From Henckelia pumila (Eukaryota; Streptophyta; Magnoliopsida; Lamiales; Gesneriaceae): DNA of 64,000 nt. The position numbers and the translations under genes are program-made. Below are positions 44,698 through 56,948 of this stretch, piece after piece (positions within the stretch are counted from its first letter, which is position 1; the number at the start of each line of letters is the position of its first letter). The notes under the pieces are model-generated. The model was given only the letters and a program-made list of their open reading frames with translations, did no database searches and had not been told where the DNA came from. Location of the stretch: positions 85,392,151-85,456,150 of the forward strand of contig NC_133120.1 of assembly GCF_033568475.1 (NCBI RefSeq), written 5' to 3'.

Positions 44698-47353
44698 TCC
44701 CTCCCTCCTTATGAGAAGTTTCGTCCTCGAAACTTGAATTAACTTGCTCTTCAAATAAATAGGGATATTTCTCTTGCATCTTTTCTTTCAACTCCCAAAT
44801 AGCTTCTCTTTCAGTGTGATTTGACCATTGCACTTTGACGTAAGGGATGGTCCTTCGCCTAAGGACTTGGTCCATGGTATCCACTATTCGAATAGGGACT
44901 TCTTCATATTTCAGCTCTTCATTCAGATTACCATCAGTCACTAGTGGCTCAGCTTCTAAAATATGATTTGAGTTTGGAACATACTTTCTTAGCTGTGAAA
45001 CATGAAACACATTGTGAACCCTTGACATAGCAGGTGGTAAAGCTAGTCGATAAGCCAATGTTCCTACTTTGTCGAGGATCTCAAATGGTCCCACATATCT
45101 TGGGTTCAATTTTCCAGCTCTGCAAAATATCACGACTCCTTTCATAGGAGAAAGTTTGACGTAAGCCTTTTCGCCTACTTCAAATTCCAAAGGTCTCCTG
45201 TTTAAGTCTGTCCAACTTTTCTGGCGATCTTGTGCAGCTTTAAGTTTTTCTTTGATTATTGTAACCTTTCCCACTGTCTCCTGAATAATTTCGGGTCCAA
45301 TAACAGCCTTTTCTCCGACTTCATCCCAATAGAGAGGAGAACGACATTTTCTCCCATACAGTGCTTCATACGGGGCCATTCCAATGCTGCTATGGTAGCT
45401 GTTGTTGTAAGCAAACTCAATTAAAGGTAAATGTTCGCTCCAATTGCTTCTGAAATCCAGAGCACATGCCCGCAGAATATCTTCAAGGGTTTGGATTGTC
45501 CTCTCAGTTTGGCCATCAGTTTGAGGGTGATAAGCCGTACTGAGTGTAACTTTACTCCCCATAGCTTGCTGAAAGCTCTTCCAAAAGCGCGATATAAATC
45601 TTGGATCTCGGTCAGACAAGATACTGACTGGAACCCCATGTAGCCGAACTATATTATCCATATATAGCGTAGCTAATTTGTCCAAACTATACTTCATGCG
45701 CACTGGTAGGAAATGCGCAGATTTTGTGAGTCTATCTATGATAACCCAAATACCATCATGCCTCTGTTTTGATTCAGGGAGTCCCACCACAAAATCCATG
45801 GAAATGTGCTCCCATTTCCATTTCGGGATTTTTAATGGTTGGAGTAGCCCTCCAGGTCGCTGATGTTCTGCTTTAACCTGTTGGCATACTTGACACTTAG
45901 AGACGAATTCTGCGACATTCTTCTTCATTCCATTCCACCAAAAATTTCCTTTTAGATCTCTATACATCTTTGTACTCCCCGGATGTACTGAAAACTTTGA
46001 CTTGTGTGCTTCAGACATGACTTCATTCCGAAGATCATTGACGTCTGGTACCCACAAACGTCCTTTCATCCAAAGGACTCCTTTGTCATCCACTTGAAAG
46101 TCTGGTAATTTTCCCTCTTTGATTTGTTTCTTGAACTCAGCCAACGACGGATCCAGCTCTTGACTCAATTTGACTGTTTCTCGGAGACACGGTTGAGCCA
46201 TTAATGAAGCTAGAATCTTCTTGCTCATGTCTTTTCGACTCAAGGCGTCAGCCACTTTATTGGCCTTACCTGGATGGTAGCTTATGATTAGATCATAATC
46301 TTTTAAGAGTTCGATCCATCTTCTTTGTCTCATATTCAGCTCCTTCTGCGTGAATAAATATTTGAGACTTTGGTGATCAGTGAAAATTTCACACTTGGCA
46401 CCGTAGAGGTAATGTCTCCAAATTTTCAGTGCGAACACCACTGCCGCTAACTCAAGATCATGAGTGGGGTAGTTTTTCTCATAAGGTTTCAATTGTCTAT
46501 ATGCGTAGGAGATCACTCTCCCTTCTTGCATTAGCACGCATCCCAAACCTTCCTTTGATGCATCACTATAAATTGCAAAATCTTTTCCTTCCTCAGGTAG
46601 CACTAGTACTGGTGTAGATGCTAACCTTTCTTTCAAGGTCCCGAAACTCTTTTCACAGTCTTCATTCCAATCGAACTTTACGTTTTTCTGGGTGAGTTTT
46701 GTAAGAGGTATAGCTATTGAGGAAAATCCTTCTACAAATTTTCGATAATAGCCAGCCAACCCCAGGAAGCTTCGAATTTCGGTCACTGACTTGGGTCTGG
46801 GCCAGTCTGTTATTGCTTCAACTTTCTTGGGATCCACTGAGACTCCGGCTGCTGAGATAATGTGTCCCAAGAATGCCACACTCCTTAACCAAAATTCACA
46901 CTTCTTGAATTTGGCATAGAGTTTATTCTCCCTTAAGGTTTGTTGTGTAATACGAAGATGTTCTTTGTGATCCTCTTCACTAGGTGAGTATACGAGGATA
47001 TCATCAATAAAAACCACCACGAACCTATCAAGAAACTGTTTGAACACTCGGTTCATGAGGTCCATAAATGCTGCAGGGGCATTTGTCAAGCTGAACGGCA
47101 TTACTAAAAATTCGTAGTGCCCATATCTTGTTCGGAAAGCCGTCTTCGGAATATCTTCTGCCTTGACCTTCAACTGGTGATAGCCCGCCCGCAGATCTAG
47201 TTTGGAAAAAACAGTAGCTCCTTTAAGTTGATCGAACAAGTCATCTATCCTTGGAAGAGGATACTTGTTCTTGATTGTGATCTTGTTGAGTTCTCTGTAA
47301 TCTATACACAGTCTCATGCTTCCATCCTTCTTCTTGACAAATAAGACGGGGGC
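44693..47353 (-). CDS. Gypsy-3 RT-RNase H-integrase, 3' part
   Basis: Open from the Gypsy-4 insertion point to the TGA at 44693-44695, about 885 codons. [22 protein letters not shown] and FIDDILVYS; RNase [14 protein letters not shown]; integrase HHCC ([16 protein letters not shown]), DDE core ([33 protein letters not shown]); GPY/F ([15 protein letters not shown]); chromodomain-like [19 protein letters not shown]. The last 18 or so residues are encoded across the polypurine tract and into the LTR. This half is intact; the disruption comes from Gypsy-4 and from stops further 5'. Confidence 0.93.
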   Translation of the reverse strand, partial: APVLFVKKKDGSMRLCIDYRELNKITIKNKYPLPRIDDLFDQLKGATVFSKLDLRAGYHQLKVKAEDIPKTAFRTRYGHYEFLVMPFSLTNAPAAFMDLMNRVFKQFLDRFVVVFIDDILVYSPSEEDHKEHLRITQQTLRENKLYAKFKKCEFWLRSVAFLGHIISAAGVSVDPKKVEAITDWPRPKSVTEIRSFLGLAGYYRKFVEGFSSIAIPLTKLTQKNVKFDWNEDCEKSFGTLKERLASTPVLVLPEEGKDFAIYSDASKEGLGCVLMQEGRVISYAYRQLKPYEKNYPTHDLELAAVVFALKIWRHYLYGAKCEIFTDHQSLKYLFTQKELNMRQRRWIELLKDYDLIISYHPGKANKVADALSRKDMSKKILASLMAQPCLRETVKLSQELDPSLAEFKKQIKEGKLPDFQVDDKGVLWMKGRLWVPDVNDLRNEVMSEAHKSKFSVHPGSTKMYRDLKGNFWWNGMKKNVAEFVSKCQVCQQVKAEHQRPGGLLQPLKIPKWKWEHISMDFVVGLPESKQRHDGIWVIIDRLTKSAHFLPVRMKYSLDKLATLYMDNIVRLHGVPVSILSDRDPRFISRFWKSFQQAMGSKVTLSTAYHPQTDGQTERTIQTLEDILRACALDFRSNWSEHLPLIEFAYNNSYHSSIGMAPYEALYGRKCRSPLYWDEVGEKAVIGPEIIQETVGKVTIIKEKLKAAQDRQKSWTDLNRRPLEFEVGEKAYVKLSPMKGVVIFCRAGKLNPRYVGPFEILDKVGTLAYRLALPPAMSRVHNVFHVSQLRKYVPNSNHILEAEPLVTDGNLNEELKYEEVPIRIVDTMDQVLRRRTIPYVKVQWSNHTEREAIWELKEKMQEKYPYLFEEQVNSSFEDETSHKEGGM
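44698..44710 (-). promoter_or_regulatory. Gypsy-3 polypurine tract
   Basis: Minus strand AAGGAGGGAGGGA directly before the LTR; it is also translated as the end of the pol ORF. Confidence 0.85.
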
Positions 47354-48801
47354 TGTAGTAACCCAGATACCATTTTAAGATAATAATATGATGAACATGA
47401 TTAAGGGTTGGTATTTAACCAATTTCGGAGTGTTATTGGACTTCAGAAATAAAATTTGGGCTTTTTCATTTTGCAGAAATAAAATTTGGGCTTTTTCATT
47501 TTGGGCCGGATAGTAAGCTCCGATCCCGGATAGTAAGCTCCGATCCTGGAACGGAAGTTCCGATCCCCAGCTATCAAAAATGATCGATGACTCAGTCGCA
47601 AGTTTTGACAAGTGTCGGTCATAGAGCAGATCGGAAGCTCCGATCGTAGATCGGAAGTTTCGATCCTGGCGTGGCAGACATGCACGCAATGAGCTGGATC
47701 GGAAGCTCCGATCCCGAAATCGGAAGTTCCGATCCTGGCCGAGAAATTTGGCTATAAATAGGGCCGTTCAGAGTTCATTTTTAATTACGAATTCCCGAGT
47801 TTCCTTCTTCAGTTATATAGTGTGAGTTATACACTTGAGGGCCCTATCGGTTATAATAGAGGTTCTGGAATAACCAAGGTGTGGTTATAGTCATCCGGGA
47901 CTAGCGACTTCAAAGGGCTATCGACGGACGAAGGTATGGTTCGGGAATCTATTTAAGTTTTGGGAGTACTTATTAGCTTAGTTAAGGCTTATAGAATTTA
48001 TGTAGTGATACGGTGAACTTTTGAATATAGGCTTGGAACCTAGGATCTACTTTACTTGAACTAGCCTAGAGGTACGTACACATTGACTGAGATTGCCAGC
48101 GAGTATACATGTTTATATGTTGCATTTATTTGGCATTATTATATGGCATGATGTATGCTTTACCGTCTTCTATACTCATATGTCATGTGCATATACACGT
48201 TGAGCCTATACCTTGTTATACCTGATTATAGAGCCGCTCAGCTCTATACTCGATAGTCTGTCACTGAGGGTACCGCGACGGCGGGGACATTTATGTCTGT
48301 CTACTCTGGTGTACTAGACGAGTGTGGTTGCACCCAGAGGTTGATCCGTGCGGTGGCAGCACTCATATGGCGCCGGTTCTGAGCATGATTTTTCAGATGA
48401 TCTTTTACCAGTCATCATGTTGCATGCATTATATACATATGTTTACTCATGTCTATGTACTGGGCGTAGCGCTCACGTCTTAGTTGTTATCTTGGACACC
48501 CTATTCCATGGGGCAGGTCGCAGGATGGACGGAGCTGGTAGTTCAAGGCAGGACTAGGGAGCAGGAGCCTTGAGGATTTTATTATACAGCAGGATTCGAT
48601 ATAGCTGTATAATGTTTACTGTTTAAGATTTCGATTTGGTTGTATCACTACAGATTTAAGCCTGAATTATATTACTAAGCTGATATGTAATTTATAGTTA
48701 AGTTTCCGCACGTTTTTACTCTGTTAAGTATATTGCTGTATTAAGTTTAATGCATGCTATTAGTTGCCAGTTAGTAGGTGATTTCATGCAGGGTCACTAC
48801 A
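47354..48801 (+). repeat. Gypsy-4 5' LTR
   Basis: TGTAGTAACCCAG...GGGTCACTACA. Order: a 30-bp duplication (about 47451-47508) absent from the 3' LTR, palindrome array (47516-47735), TATA box CTATAAATA (47752-47760), CGACGGACGAAGGTAT (47925 region) and ATTCCATGGGGCAGGT (48503-48518). Confidence 0.95.
47516..47735 (+). repeat. palindrome array upstream of the Gypsy-4 TATA box
   Basis: Units ATCGGAAGCTCCGAT, ATCGGAAGTTCCGAT and ACGGAAGTTCCGAT, in which the central bases vary but CGGAA...TCCGATC is kept. The 3' LTR array (about 53615-53862) has an additional unit near 53651. Confidence 0.85.
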
Positions 48802-48805
48802 TTTT

Positions 48806-48817
48806 TGGTATCAGAGC
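48806..48817 (+). promoter_or_regulatory. Gypsy-4 primer-binding site
   Basis: TGGTATCAGAGC, perfect initiator tRNA-Met complement, four bases after the LTR. Confidence 0.92.
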
Positions 48818-48910
48818 ATGCATAGATTTTGGGATTAGTACTTGGGATTTAGTTTAGTCTTGAGTAATTCTTGCGCATTTGGGGTTTTAATGTGCAATTC
48901 TTTTCAGGAT

Positions 48911-51900
48911 ATGGCTGACGAGAGTCACGGTAGTGTTGGCCAGGGAGGTGGTCATCATCATCGTCATCACCGCCATCATGATGATCAACATCGTCATCAT
49001 GAGGGTAGACGTCGCTACTCTATCAAAAAGTTCATGCAAGTAGGACCGAAACCCTTAGTGGGAGGCGAGAATCCTGAACAAGCTAGAAGCTGGATGTCTA
49101 AACTTGAGAGCACGTTCCGAGCTTTCGAGTGTACTGAGGAGCAGAAATTGGAAGTTCTAGAATTCGTTCTAGAGGATAGAGCACGTTTTTGGTGGGATGC
49201 CAAAGCTGCTCAGGCACGTACTGAGAGAGGACAGGTGACTTGGGGGTATTTCTGTCAGCAGTTTCAGAAACTGTATTTTCCTCCAGCTGTTCGTCAGGCA
49301 CGATCTATGGAGTTGCTGACTCTGAGGCAAGGATCAATGACTATTGATCAATATCAGCAACGATTTCTTGATCTGCTACCTTTCAGTCCTCATATTAATG
49401 AGAGTGATGCATCGAAGTACGATATCTTTTTACAAGGTTTGAACCAAGATATCTACTCTCAGGTTGTCGTCTGTGATGACCCGGTATCTTTTGAGACTTT
49501 GGTGAACCGTTGCCGTCTTGTGGAGACTAGCAACAGGCGTGCACAATTGATGATGCCAGCACAGCCTAGTGGATCTTTTGAGCCTCGAGCTCAATCTGTT
49601 GTGCAATCCGGACCTACGTCTTCTTCTACTCCTACTACTTCATCTGGATCTCGTGGTTCACGAGGTATGTTCCGTTTTGGGAAGAAGAAGAAGAAGGAGG
49701 AGTTTTGTAGCCATTGTGGAGGGAAGCATCCTGCAGCTTCATGTCGGAGAGGTACTGGTGCTTGTTATATTTGTGGTCAGCAGGGACATTTGCGGAGAGA
49801 TTGTCCTCAGCGCATGGGTTCTGCTAGTGGATCGGGATCACAGGTTGGATCTCAGGCTTCTATTGTTCCACGTCAGCAGCCAGCACCACAGAGTTCTTCT
49901 GGTTATCATCCCCAGACTCAAGGGCAGGTGTTTGCTCTGTCTCAGGAGCAGGCTACTGAGGGAAGCGATCGCATGTTGGCAGGTAACTTCTTGTTATGTG
50001 GTATTCCTGCACTTGTATTAATTGATACTGGAGCATCGCATTCCTTTATTTCTAGTCGCTTCGTTAAGAGACATAGATTACCTTATGTATCATTAGATAT
50101 GGATTTAGTTGTATCTACTCCGTTGGAGCAAGAGATAGTAACTAAGCATCTAGTGATGGGTTGCCTTCTGGAGTTTGAGGGTAATGTGTTATCGGCTAAT
50201 TTGATGATATTAGCGATGACGGATTTTGACTGTATCTTGGGAATAGATATGCTGACTTTGTATCACGCTACTGTGGATTGTTATCAGCGTCTGGTACAGT
50301 TTCATCCCGTTGAGGGTGATAGTTGGTACTTTTATGGTGAGGGTGCACGACCTCCGATGCCACTTGTTTCGGCTCTGAAGGCATGTCATGTCTTGGAGTC
50401 AGGTGGGGAGGGCTACCTCATCTATGCAGTTGATATGTCCATGAGTAGTACGGGTATTGATCAGCTACCGGTTGTCAGCGAGTTTCCTGACGTATTCCCT
50501 AATGAGATTCCTGGTTTTCCTCCGGTTCGAGAGGTTGAATTTGGTATTGATCTAGTACCAGGAACTACGCCTATATCCCGAGCACCTTATCGTCTGGCAC
50601 CTTCAGAGATGAGGGAATTGAAACAGCAGTTACAGGATCTGCTTGATAAGGGATATATTCGTCCGAGTGTTTCTCCATGGGGAGCACCTGTTTTGTTTGT
50701 CAAGAAAAAAGATGGATCGATGCGATTATGTATTGATTACAGGCAGTTGAATCGTGTCACCATCAAGAATAAATATCCTTTGCCGCGGATTGATGATTTG
50801 TTCGATCAACTACAGGGTACTTCTGTTTATTCTAAGATAGATCTGAGATCTGGATACCATCAGATGCGGGTACGAGACTCAGATATATCTACGACTGCTT
50901 TCAGGACCAGATACGGGCATTATGAATTTCTAGTGATGCCATTCGGTTTGACGAATGCACCGGCAGTCTTCATGAATCTGATGAATCAGATATTTCGAGA
51001 GTATCTGGATAGATTTGTCATCGTCTTCATAGATGATATTCTTGTCTATTCTCATGACAAGGATGAGCATGCACACCATTTGATGATTGTTCTACAGACA
51101 TTACGAGATAAGCAGCTATATGCGAAATTGAGCAAGTGTGAATTCTGGCTTGATCGGGTAGTGTTTCTCGGTCATGTGATTTCTAATGAAGGAATATCTG
51201 TTGATCCTAGTAAGATAGAGGCAGTGCTGAACTGGTCTCGTCCGACGACGGTTGCTGAGATTCGTAGTTTCTTGGGTCTAGCTGGATATTACCGTCGGTT
51301 CATCGAGAATTTTGCACAGTTGGCAAGGCCTTTGACTCAGCTTACACGGAAAGATGTTGCCTTCATTTTCCTCGGATTGTGAGGAGTCATTTCACGAGCT
51401 GCGTAGACGTCTTACTACTGCACCTGTGTTAGCTCTACCTTCTGGATCAGGAGGTTATGTTGTCTATACTGATGCCTCTGGTCAGGGGTTGGGATGTGTG
51501 TTGACATAGCATGGACATGTTATTGCCTATGCTTCTCGACAGTTGAAGACGCATGAGAATAACTATCCAGTGCATGATCTCGAGTTAGCCGCCATTGTAT
51601 TTGCGCTCAAGATTTGGAGACATTATCTTTATGGCGAGAAATTTGAGATATTTACGGATCACAAGAGTTTGAAGTATTTATTCACTCAGGAAGAGTTGAA
51701 TATGCGACAAAGACGCTGGATGGATCTCCTGAAGGATTATGATTGTGAAATCAAATATCATCCAGGTTCTGCTAATCTTACTGCTGATGCCTTGAGTCGG
51801 CAGGTGAGACTGTCTGCACTTCAGACTAATGAAATATCTCATATGATTCAAGAGTGCTGTTCATTGAGTTTTACTCTCAAGCACAAGAAAGGGAGGAATG

Positions 51901-53390
51901 GGGTTCGTTTGTATACTATTCTATCTGAGCCAGCATTGTATTCTCGAATCAGAGATGCTCAGATATCTGATGTTAAGACTCAGCGATTGGCACGTCTAGC
52001 CAATGGAGTTAATACATCTGGATTCCATTTTCAGGCAGATGGTTTATTGTGCCTATCCAATAGAGTGGTTGTACCTAATGTTGCGGAGCTCAGGAATGAT
52101 ATTCTATCTCAAGCTCACAGGAGTCGATTATCAGTTCATCCTGGAAGTATGAAAATGTATAAGGACTTGCGAACTAGATTCTGGTGGAAGGGGATGAAGC
52201 GAAGTGTGTATCAATTTGTTTCGAGATGTTTGGTTTGTCAACAGGTCAAGGCTGAACATCGACGACCAGGTGGATTACTGCAGAATCTTGAGATTCCCGA
52301 ATGGAAGTAGGAGCACGTGACTATGGATTTTGTTACCCACATGCCTATGACTTCACGTCAGTGTGATGCTATCTGGGTTGTCGTTGACCGTTTGACAAAA
52401 TCAGTACATTTCATTCCTTATAATCGGGAGTATTCTTATGATCGCATGGCACACTTATATATCCAGGAGATTGTGCGATTACATGAGATTCCAGTGAGTA
52501 TCGTCAGTGATAGAGATCCGCGATTTACTTCACGTTTTTGGGGTAGTTTTCAGCAGGCGTTGGGTACCACTCTGAGTTTGAGCACTGCGTATCATCCGGA
52601 GACTGACGGGCAGTCAGAGCGCACTATTCGTACGCTGGAGGATATGCTACGTTCTTCTGTCATGGATTTTGGCTTATCTTGGCAGGATCAGTTACCTTTG
52701 ATTGAATTTGCCTACAATAACAGTTATCATCGTAGTATTGATATGGCACCTTTCGAGGCATTGTATGGTCGACGGTGTCATACTCCGTTATTCTGGGATG
52801 AAGTCGGGGAACGGCAAGTCGAGGGTCCTGAATTGGTGCAGCAGATTGTAGACAAGGTAGATTTGATCAAGCATAGGATCAAAGTTGCTCAAGATAGACA
52901 AGCCAGTTATGCGAATATTCGCCGCAGGCCACTTCAGTTTGAGCCCGGTGAATATGTTTTTCTGCGAGTATCACCTTTCAGGAAGGTGATGAGATTTGGT
53001 GTGAAAGGCAAGTTGTCTCCTCGTTACATTGGGCCTTTCCAGATACTGGAGAAGATCGGAGATGTTGCTTATCGTTTGGCTTTACCGTCATCTCTTTCCA
53101 GTATACACAATGTTTTTCATGTGTCGTTGCTTCGACAGTACATAGCTGATGAATCTCATGTGATTCAGTCTACTGATATTCAGCTAGAGCCAGATCTGTC
53201 TTTTGTTGAACGACCAATCTGTATCCTAGACAGGAAGGAGAAAGTTCTTCGGAACAAGACTATACCACTTGTGATGGTACAGTGGCAGCGCCGAGGCGTT
53301 GAAGAAGCAACTTGGGAAACTGAGAGTCGTATGCGAGCAGAATATCCTGAGTTGTTTGCTTTGTATTTTTTATTACCATATAAGATGTAA
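48911..53390 (+). pseudogene. Gypsy-4 gag-pol polyprotein, three lesions
   Basis: ATG 48911 ([14 protein letters not shown]) follows a strong acceptor-like CTTTTCAG. The N-terminus is very rich in histidine (residues about 14-35). Gag core, zinc knuckle [14 protein letters not shown], protease [12 protein letters not shown] and [11 protein letters not shown] follow, then a frameshift at about 51360-51372 near the RT/RNase H border. RNase H (YTDASGQGLGCVL) is followed by TAG at 51507-51509 (Gln expected). TAG at 52308-52310 replaces Trp in EWKWE before the integrase core. Integrase has [16 protein letters not shown] and SDRDPRF, and the C-terminus has a chromodomain-like IPLVMVQWQRRGVEEATWE. 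Confidence 0.93.
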
Positions 53391-53477
53391 TTACCGTTGT
53401 TGTAATAAGACATGGTTTGATGTTTCATATTGTTATCTTGATTTATCTTTAGATGTTATTTCGCGGACGAAATATCT

Positions 53478-53491
53478 AAAGGTGGGGAGAA
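53478..53491 (+). promoter_or_regulatory. Gypsy-4 polypurine tract
   Basis: AAAGGTGGGGAGAA abutting the 3' LTR start TGTAGTAACTC at 53492. Confidence 0.9.
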
Positions 53492-54927
53492 TGTAGTAAC
53501 TCAGATACCATTTTAAGATAATAATATGATAAACATGATTAAGGGTTGGTATTTAACCAATTTCGGAGTGTTATTGGACTTCAGAAGTAAAATTTGGGCT
53601 TTTTCATTTTGGGCCGGATAGTAAGCTCCGATCCCGGATAGTAAGCTCCGATCGGAACGGAAGCTCCGATCCTGGAACGGAAGTTCCGATCCCCAGCTGT
53701 CAAAAATGATCGATGACTCAGTCGCGAGTTTTGACAAGTGTCGGTCATAGAGCAGATCGGAAGCTCCGATCGTAGATCGGAAGTTCCGATCCTGGCGTGG
53801 CAGACATGCACGCAATGAGCTGGATCGGAAGCTCCGATCCCGAAATCGGAAGTTCCGATCCTGGCCGAGAAATTTGGCTATAAATAGGGCCGTTCAGAGT
53901 TCATTTTCAATTACGAATTCCCGAGTTTCCTTCTTCAGTTATATAGTGTGAGTTATACACTTGAGGGCCCTATCGGTTATAATAGAGGTTCTGGAATAAC
54001 CAAGGTGTGGTTATAGTCATCCGGGACTAGCGACTTCAAAGGGCTATCGACGGACGAAGGTATGGTTCGGGAATCTATTTAAGTTTTGGGAGTACTTATT
54101 AGCTTAGTTAAGGCTTATAAAATTTATGTAGTGATACGGTGAACTTTTGAATATAGGCTTGGAACCTAGGATCTACTTTACTTGAACTAGCCTAGAGGTA
54201 CGTACACATTGACTGAGATTGCCAGCGAGTATACATGTTTATATGTTGCATTTATTTGGCATTATTATATGGCATGATGTATGCTTTACCGTCTTCTATA
54301 CTCATATGTCATGTGCATATACACGTTGAGCCTATACCTTGTTATACCTGATTATAGAGCCGCTCAGCTCTATACTCGATAGTCTGTCACTGAGGGTACC
54401 GCGACGGCGGGGACATTTATGTCTGTCTACTCTGGTGTACTAGACGAGTGTGGTTGCACCCAGAGGTTGATCCGTGCGGTGGCAGCACTCATATGGCGCC
54501 GGTTCTGAGCATGATTTTTCAGATGATCTTTTACCAGTCATCATGTTGCATGCATTATATACATATGTTTACTCATGTCTATGTACTGGGCGTAGCACTC
54601 ACGTCTTAGTTGTTATCTTGGACACCCTATTCCATGGGGCAGGTCGCAGGATGGACGGAGCTGGTAGTTCAAGGCAGGACTAGGGAGCAGGAGCCTTGAG
54701 GATTTTATTATACAGCAGGATTCGATATAGCTGTATAATGTTTACTGTTTAAGATTTCGATTTGGTTGTATCACTACAGATTTAAGCCTGAATTATATTA
54801 CTAAGCTGATATGTAATTTATAGTTAAGTTTTCGCACGTTTTTACTCTGTTAAGTATATTGTTGTATTAAGTTTAATGCATGCTATTAGTTGCCAGTTAG
54901 TAGGTGATTCCATGCAGGGCCACTACA
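53492..54927 (+). repeat. Gypsy-4 3' LTR
   Basis: Near-identical to 47354-48801. It lacks the 30-bp duplication and carries an extra palindrome unit. It ends GGGCCACTACA. Confidence 0.95.
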
Positions 54928-55292
54928 GGGGCTCCCCACGGGGATGCACTCGGTCTAATTTGCTTCTTGTCCAGCAACTCTTGCAGTTGCTCTTTTAATT
55001 CCTTGAGCTCCGCTGGTGCCATTCGGTAAGGAGCTTTCGAAATCGGAGCAGCACCAGGTTCTAGCTGAATTTCAAATTCAATCTCTCGGTCTGGAACCAT
55101 TCCGGGCAGTTCCTCCGAAAAGACATCCGGAAACTCTCGTACAATCGGAAGGTCTTCTAGTTGGAGCTCTGGCTCTTCTTTTACCTCGCTCACCATAGCT
55201 AGGTAAACTTCTTCGCGACCTTTTATCGCCTTACATGCTTAGGAGGCCGACAAGAGGGGTTTTCGCATCTTGATCTTACCTTGGAATGTAAT
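54928..55292 (-). pseudogene. Gypsy-3 protease-RT linker, 5' part of RT
   Basis: In frame with gag-protease beyond the TAA at 55293-55295. It contains another TAA (55239-55241, in LLSAS-stop-ACKA), then [20 protein letters not shown] and [20 protein letters not shown], ending at SPWGA exactly at the Gypsy-4 insertion. It continues at 47353 on the far side. Confidence 0.9.
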
Positions 55293-56714
55293 TTATTTGT
55301 GGTTTGGGGTTCGAAGTTTAACATTCTTATCCCGACAGTTAACCATTGCATGGTTTCTAGACAACCAATCCATCCCAAGGATAACATCAAATTCTACCAT
55401 GTTGAGTTCAACCAAATCAGCATCAAAGATTTGTTCACAGACACACATCTTACATTTCCTATGTATCTTGAGTGTCTCAATTATCTTGTTAGTAGGGGTT
55501 GCTACTCTCAGTGGTTCAGTTAGTTTCTCATGGACAAGCCCTATCTTCTTAGTAAATCTCTTAGATATAAACGAATGAGTGGCACCACAATCAAATAAAA
55601 CATATGCAGGCTTAGTATTGATTAAAATGGTACCTGCCACGACTTCATTCGCGTCATCAGCCTCTTCTTGTGTGATAGCAAACACACGGGCGTTGGGCTT
55701 TGTCTCTTTAGGTTGGGCCTGTGTAGCACTACCATTCGGCCCGGTCCTTGGCTTCACAGGATCAGGACAATCAGACATTCGGTGTCCCAATTTGCCACAG
55801 TTAAAACAAGCGCCAGTCTTCCGACGAAACTCCCCTTCGTGTCGAAAATTGCAGGTAGGACATGGTTTGATCATTGGTCGATTAGGCGCAGGGGCAGTTC
55901 CCTTGAACGATCCACCAGATTGGTTCGGGCGCTTGGGTGTTGGCCCGATAGCAGAAGATTGACCAGACAGAGGTCGTTTGCTCTTGAAGTCGTCTTCCCG
56001 ACGTTTGATATCCGATTCAGCTCGGATAGCTGCTCCCATCAAGTCTGCAAAGTTGGCAGGTTGAAAAACTGCTAATGCCGACTGGATTCGGCTATTCAAT
56101 CCCTTTTTGAAACGGTGCAGTTTCAGTTCATCATCTCCCATAATGGTAGGGGCATAAGATCCGAGCTCATTAAACTTAGAAGTGTACTCCACCACTGTCA
56201 TATCTGAAGTTTGTATGAGATTTTCAAATTCACTTAGCTTCTGAATTCGAACCTCAGCTGGAAAATACTGCTTCAGGAACGCAGTGCGAAACTGTTGCCA
56301 TGTGATTGCTCCAGCAGCTAACATAGCAGGCGAGACAGCTTCCCACCATTTCCTTGCTTTATCCTCCAGAAAAGGAATTGTTACCTCCACTTTAAGTACT
56401 TCAGGGACTTCAAGTAAACGCAATTGGTCCTCCATTTTCTTCATCCAATTTCTTCCCACTTCTGGGTCAGCATCTCCCTTAAACATTTCAGTTCGGTTCT
56501 TACGGAGCGATTCATAATGGAATTTGACTCCGTTCTGAGCAGGTGAGGGAGGTGGCGGATTTCCGTTGCCATTGGTATTTCCCATCCCTTGGAGGGTCGT
56601 TGCTACTATTGCTGCGATAGCCGCAAGGTCTTCTCGGCTTAGATTGATTCCTGGAGGTGGATTCGCATTCTATCCACGATTGTTGTTGCGTGTTCTTGGG
56701 ATTTCTTCGGCCAT
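55293..56714 (-). pseudogene. Gypsy-3 gag-protease
   Basis: The native start is probably ATG 56714 (MAEEIPRTRNNNRG), with TAG at 56670-56672 a few codons later; the longest open stretch begins at ATG 56585. Gag core: NWMKKMEDQLRLLEVPEVLK, KYFP-like KQYFPAEVRIQKLSEFENL; zinc knuckle CFNCGKLGHRMSDC; protease region [17 protein letters not shown], in which the catalytic triad reads D-C-G rather than D-S/T-G. TAA at 55293-55295 ends the frame. A polypyrimidine-AG (CTCCCTTACTGTAG) lies 3 nt before the 56714 ATG. Confidence 0.9.
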
Positions 56715-56948
56715 TTCCTACAGTAAGGGAGTTCTAAGAGTTTGTCGAAACATGATACTAAAAAAAAGAAAGGAAATAGCAGAATAAAATGAATCAATAA
56801 ATAATCCCAAGAATAAAAGTTATTTTATTGATTCTCAAAATGTCATGAAGATAAATGAAGCAAAACAAACCAAGTTTCAAAACATCAAGGTATCTTGCTG
56901 AATCAAACAAAAACAATGCTGAATAAAAGGACTAAGCTAGATGAAAGC

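Larger units (their letters stand above)
47354..54927 (+). mobile_element. Gypsy-4, chromovirus-type Ty3/gypsy element inserted in Gypsy-3 RT
   Basis: 7574 bp, plus strand, flanked by TSD ggggc (47349-47353, 54928-54932). LTRs are 47354-48801 (1448 bp) and 53492-54927 (1436 bp), differing mainly by copy number of short repeats. PBS at 48806-48817, polypurine tract at 53478-53491. Its polyprotein resembles that of Gypsy-2 throughout, so the two are sister families. Its ORF carries one frameshift and two stops. Confidence 0.96.

Noticed and set aside
48503-48518. ATG in the conserved LTR block as certain translation start for Gypsy-2/4 gag
   Set aside because: Several ATGs lie between the TATA box and this site, so only the donor function is proposed; the coding role is left open.
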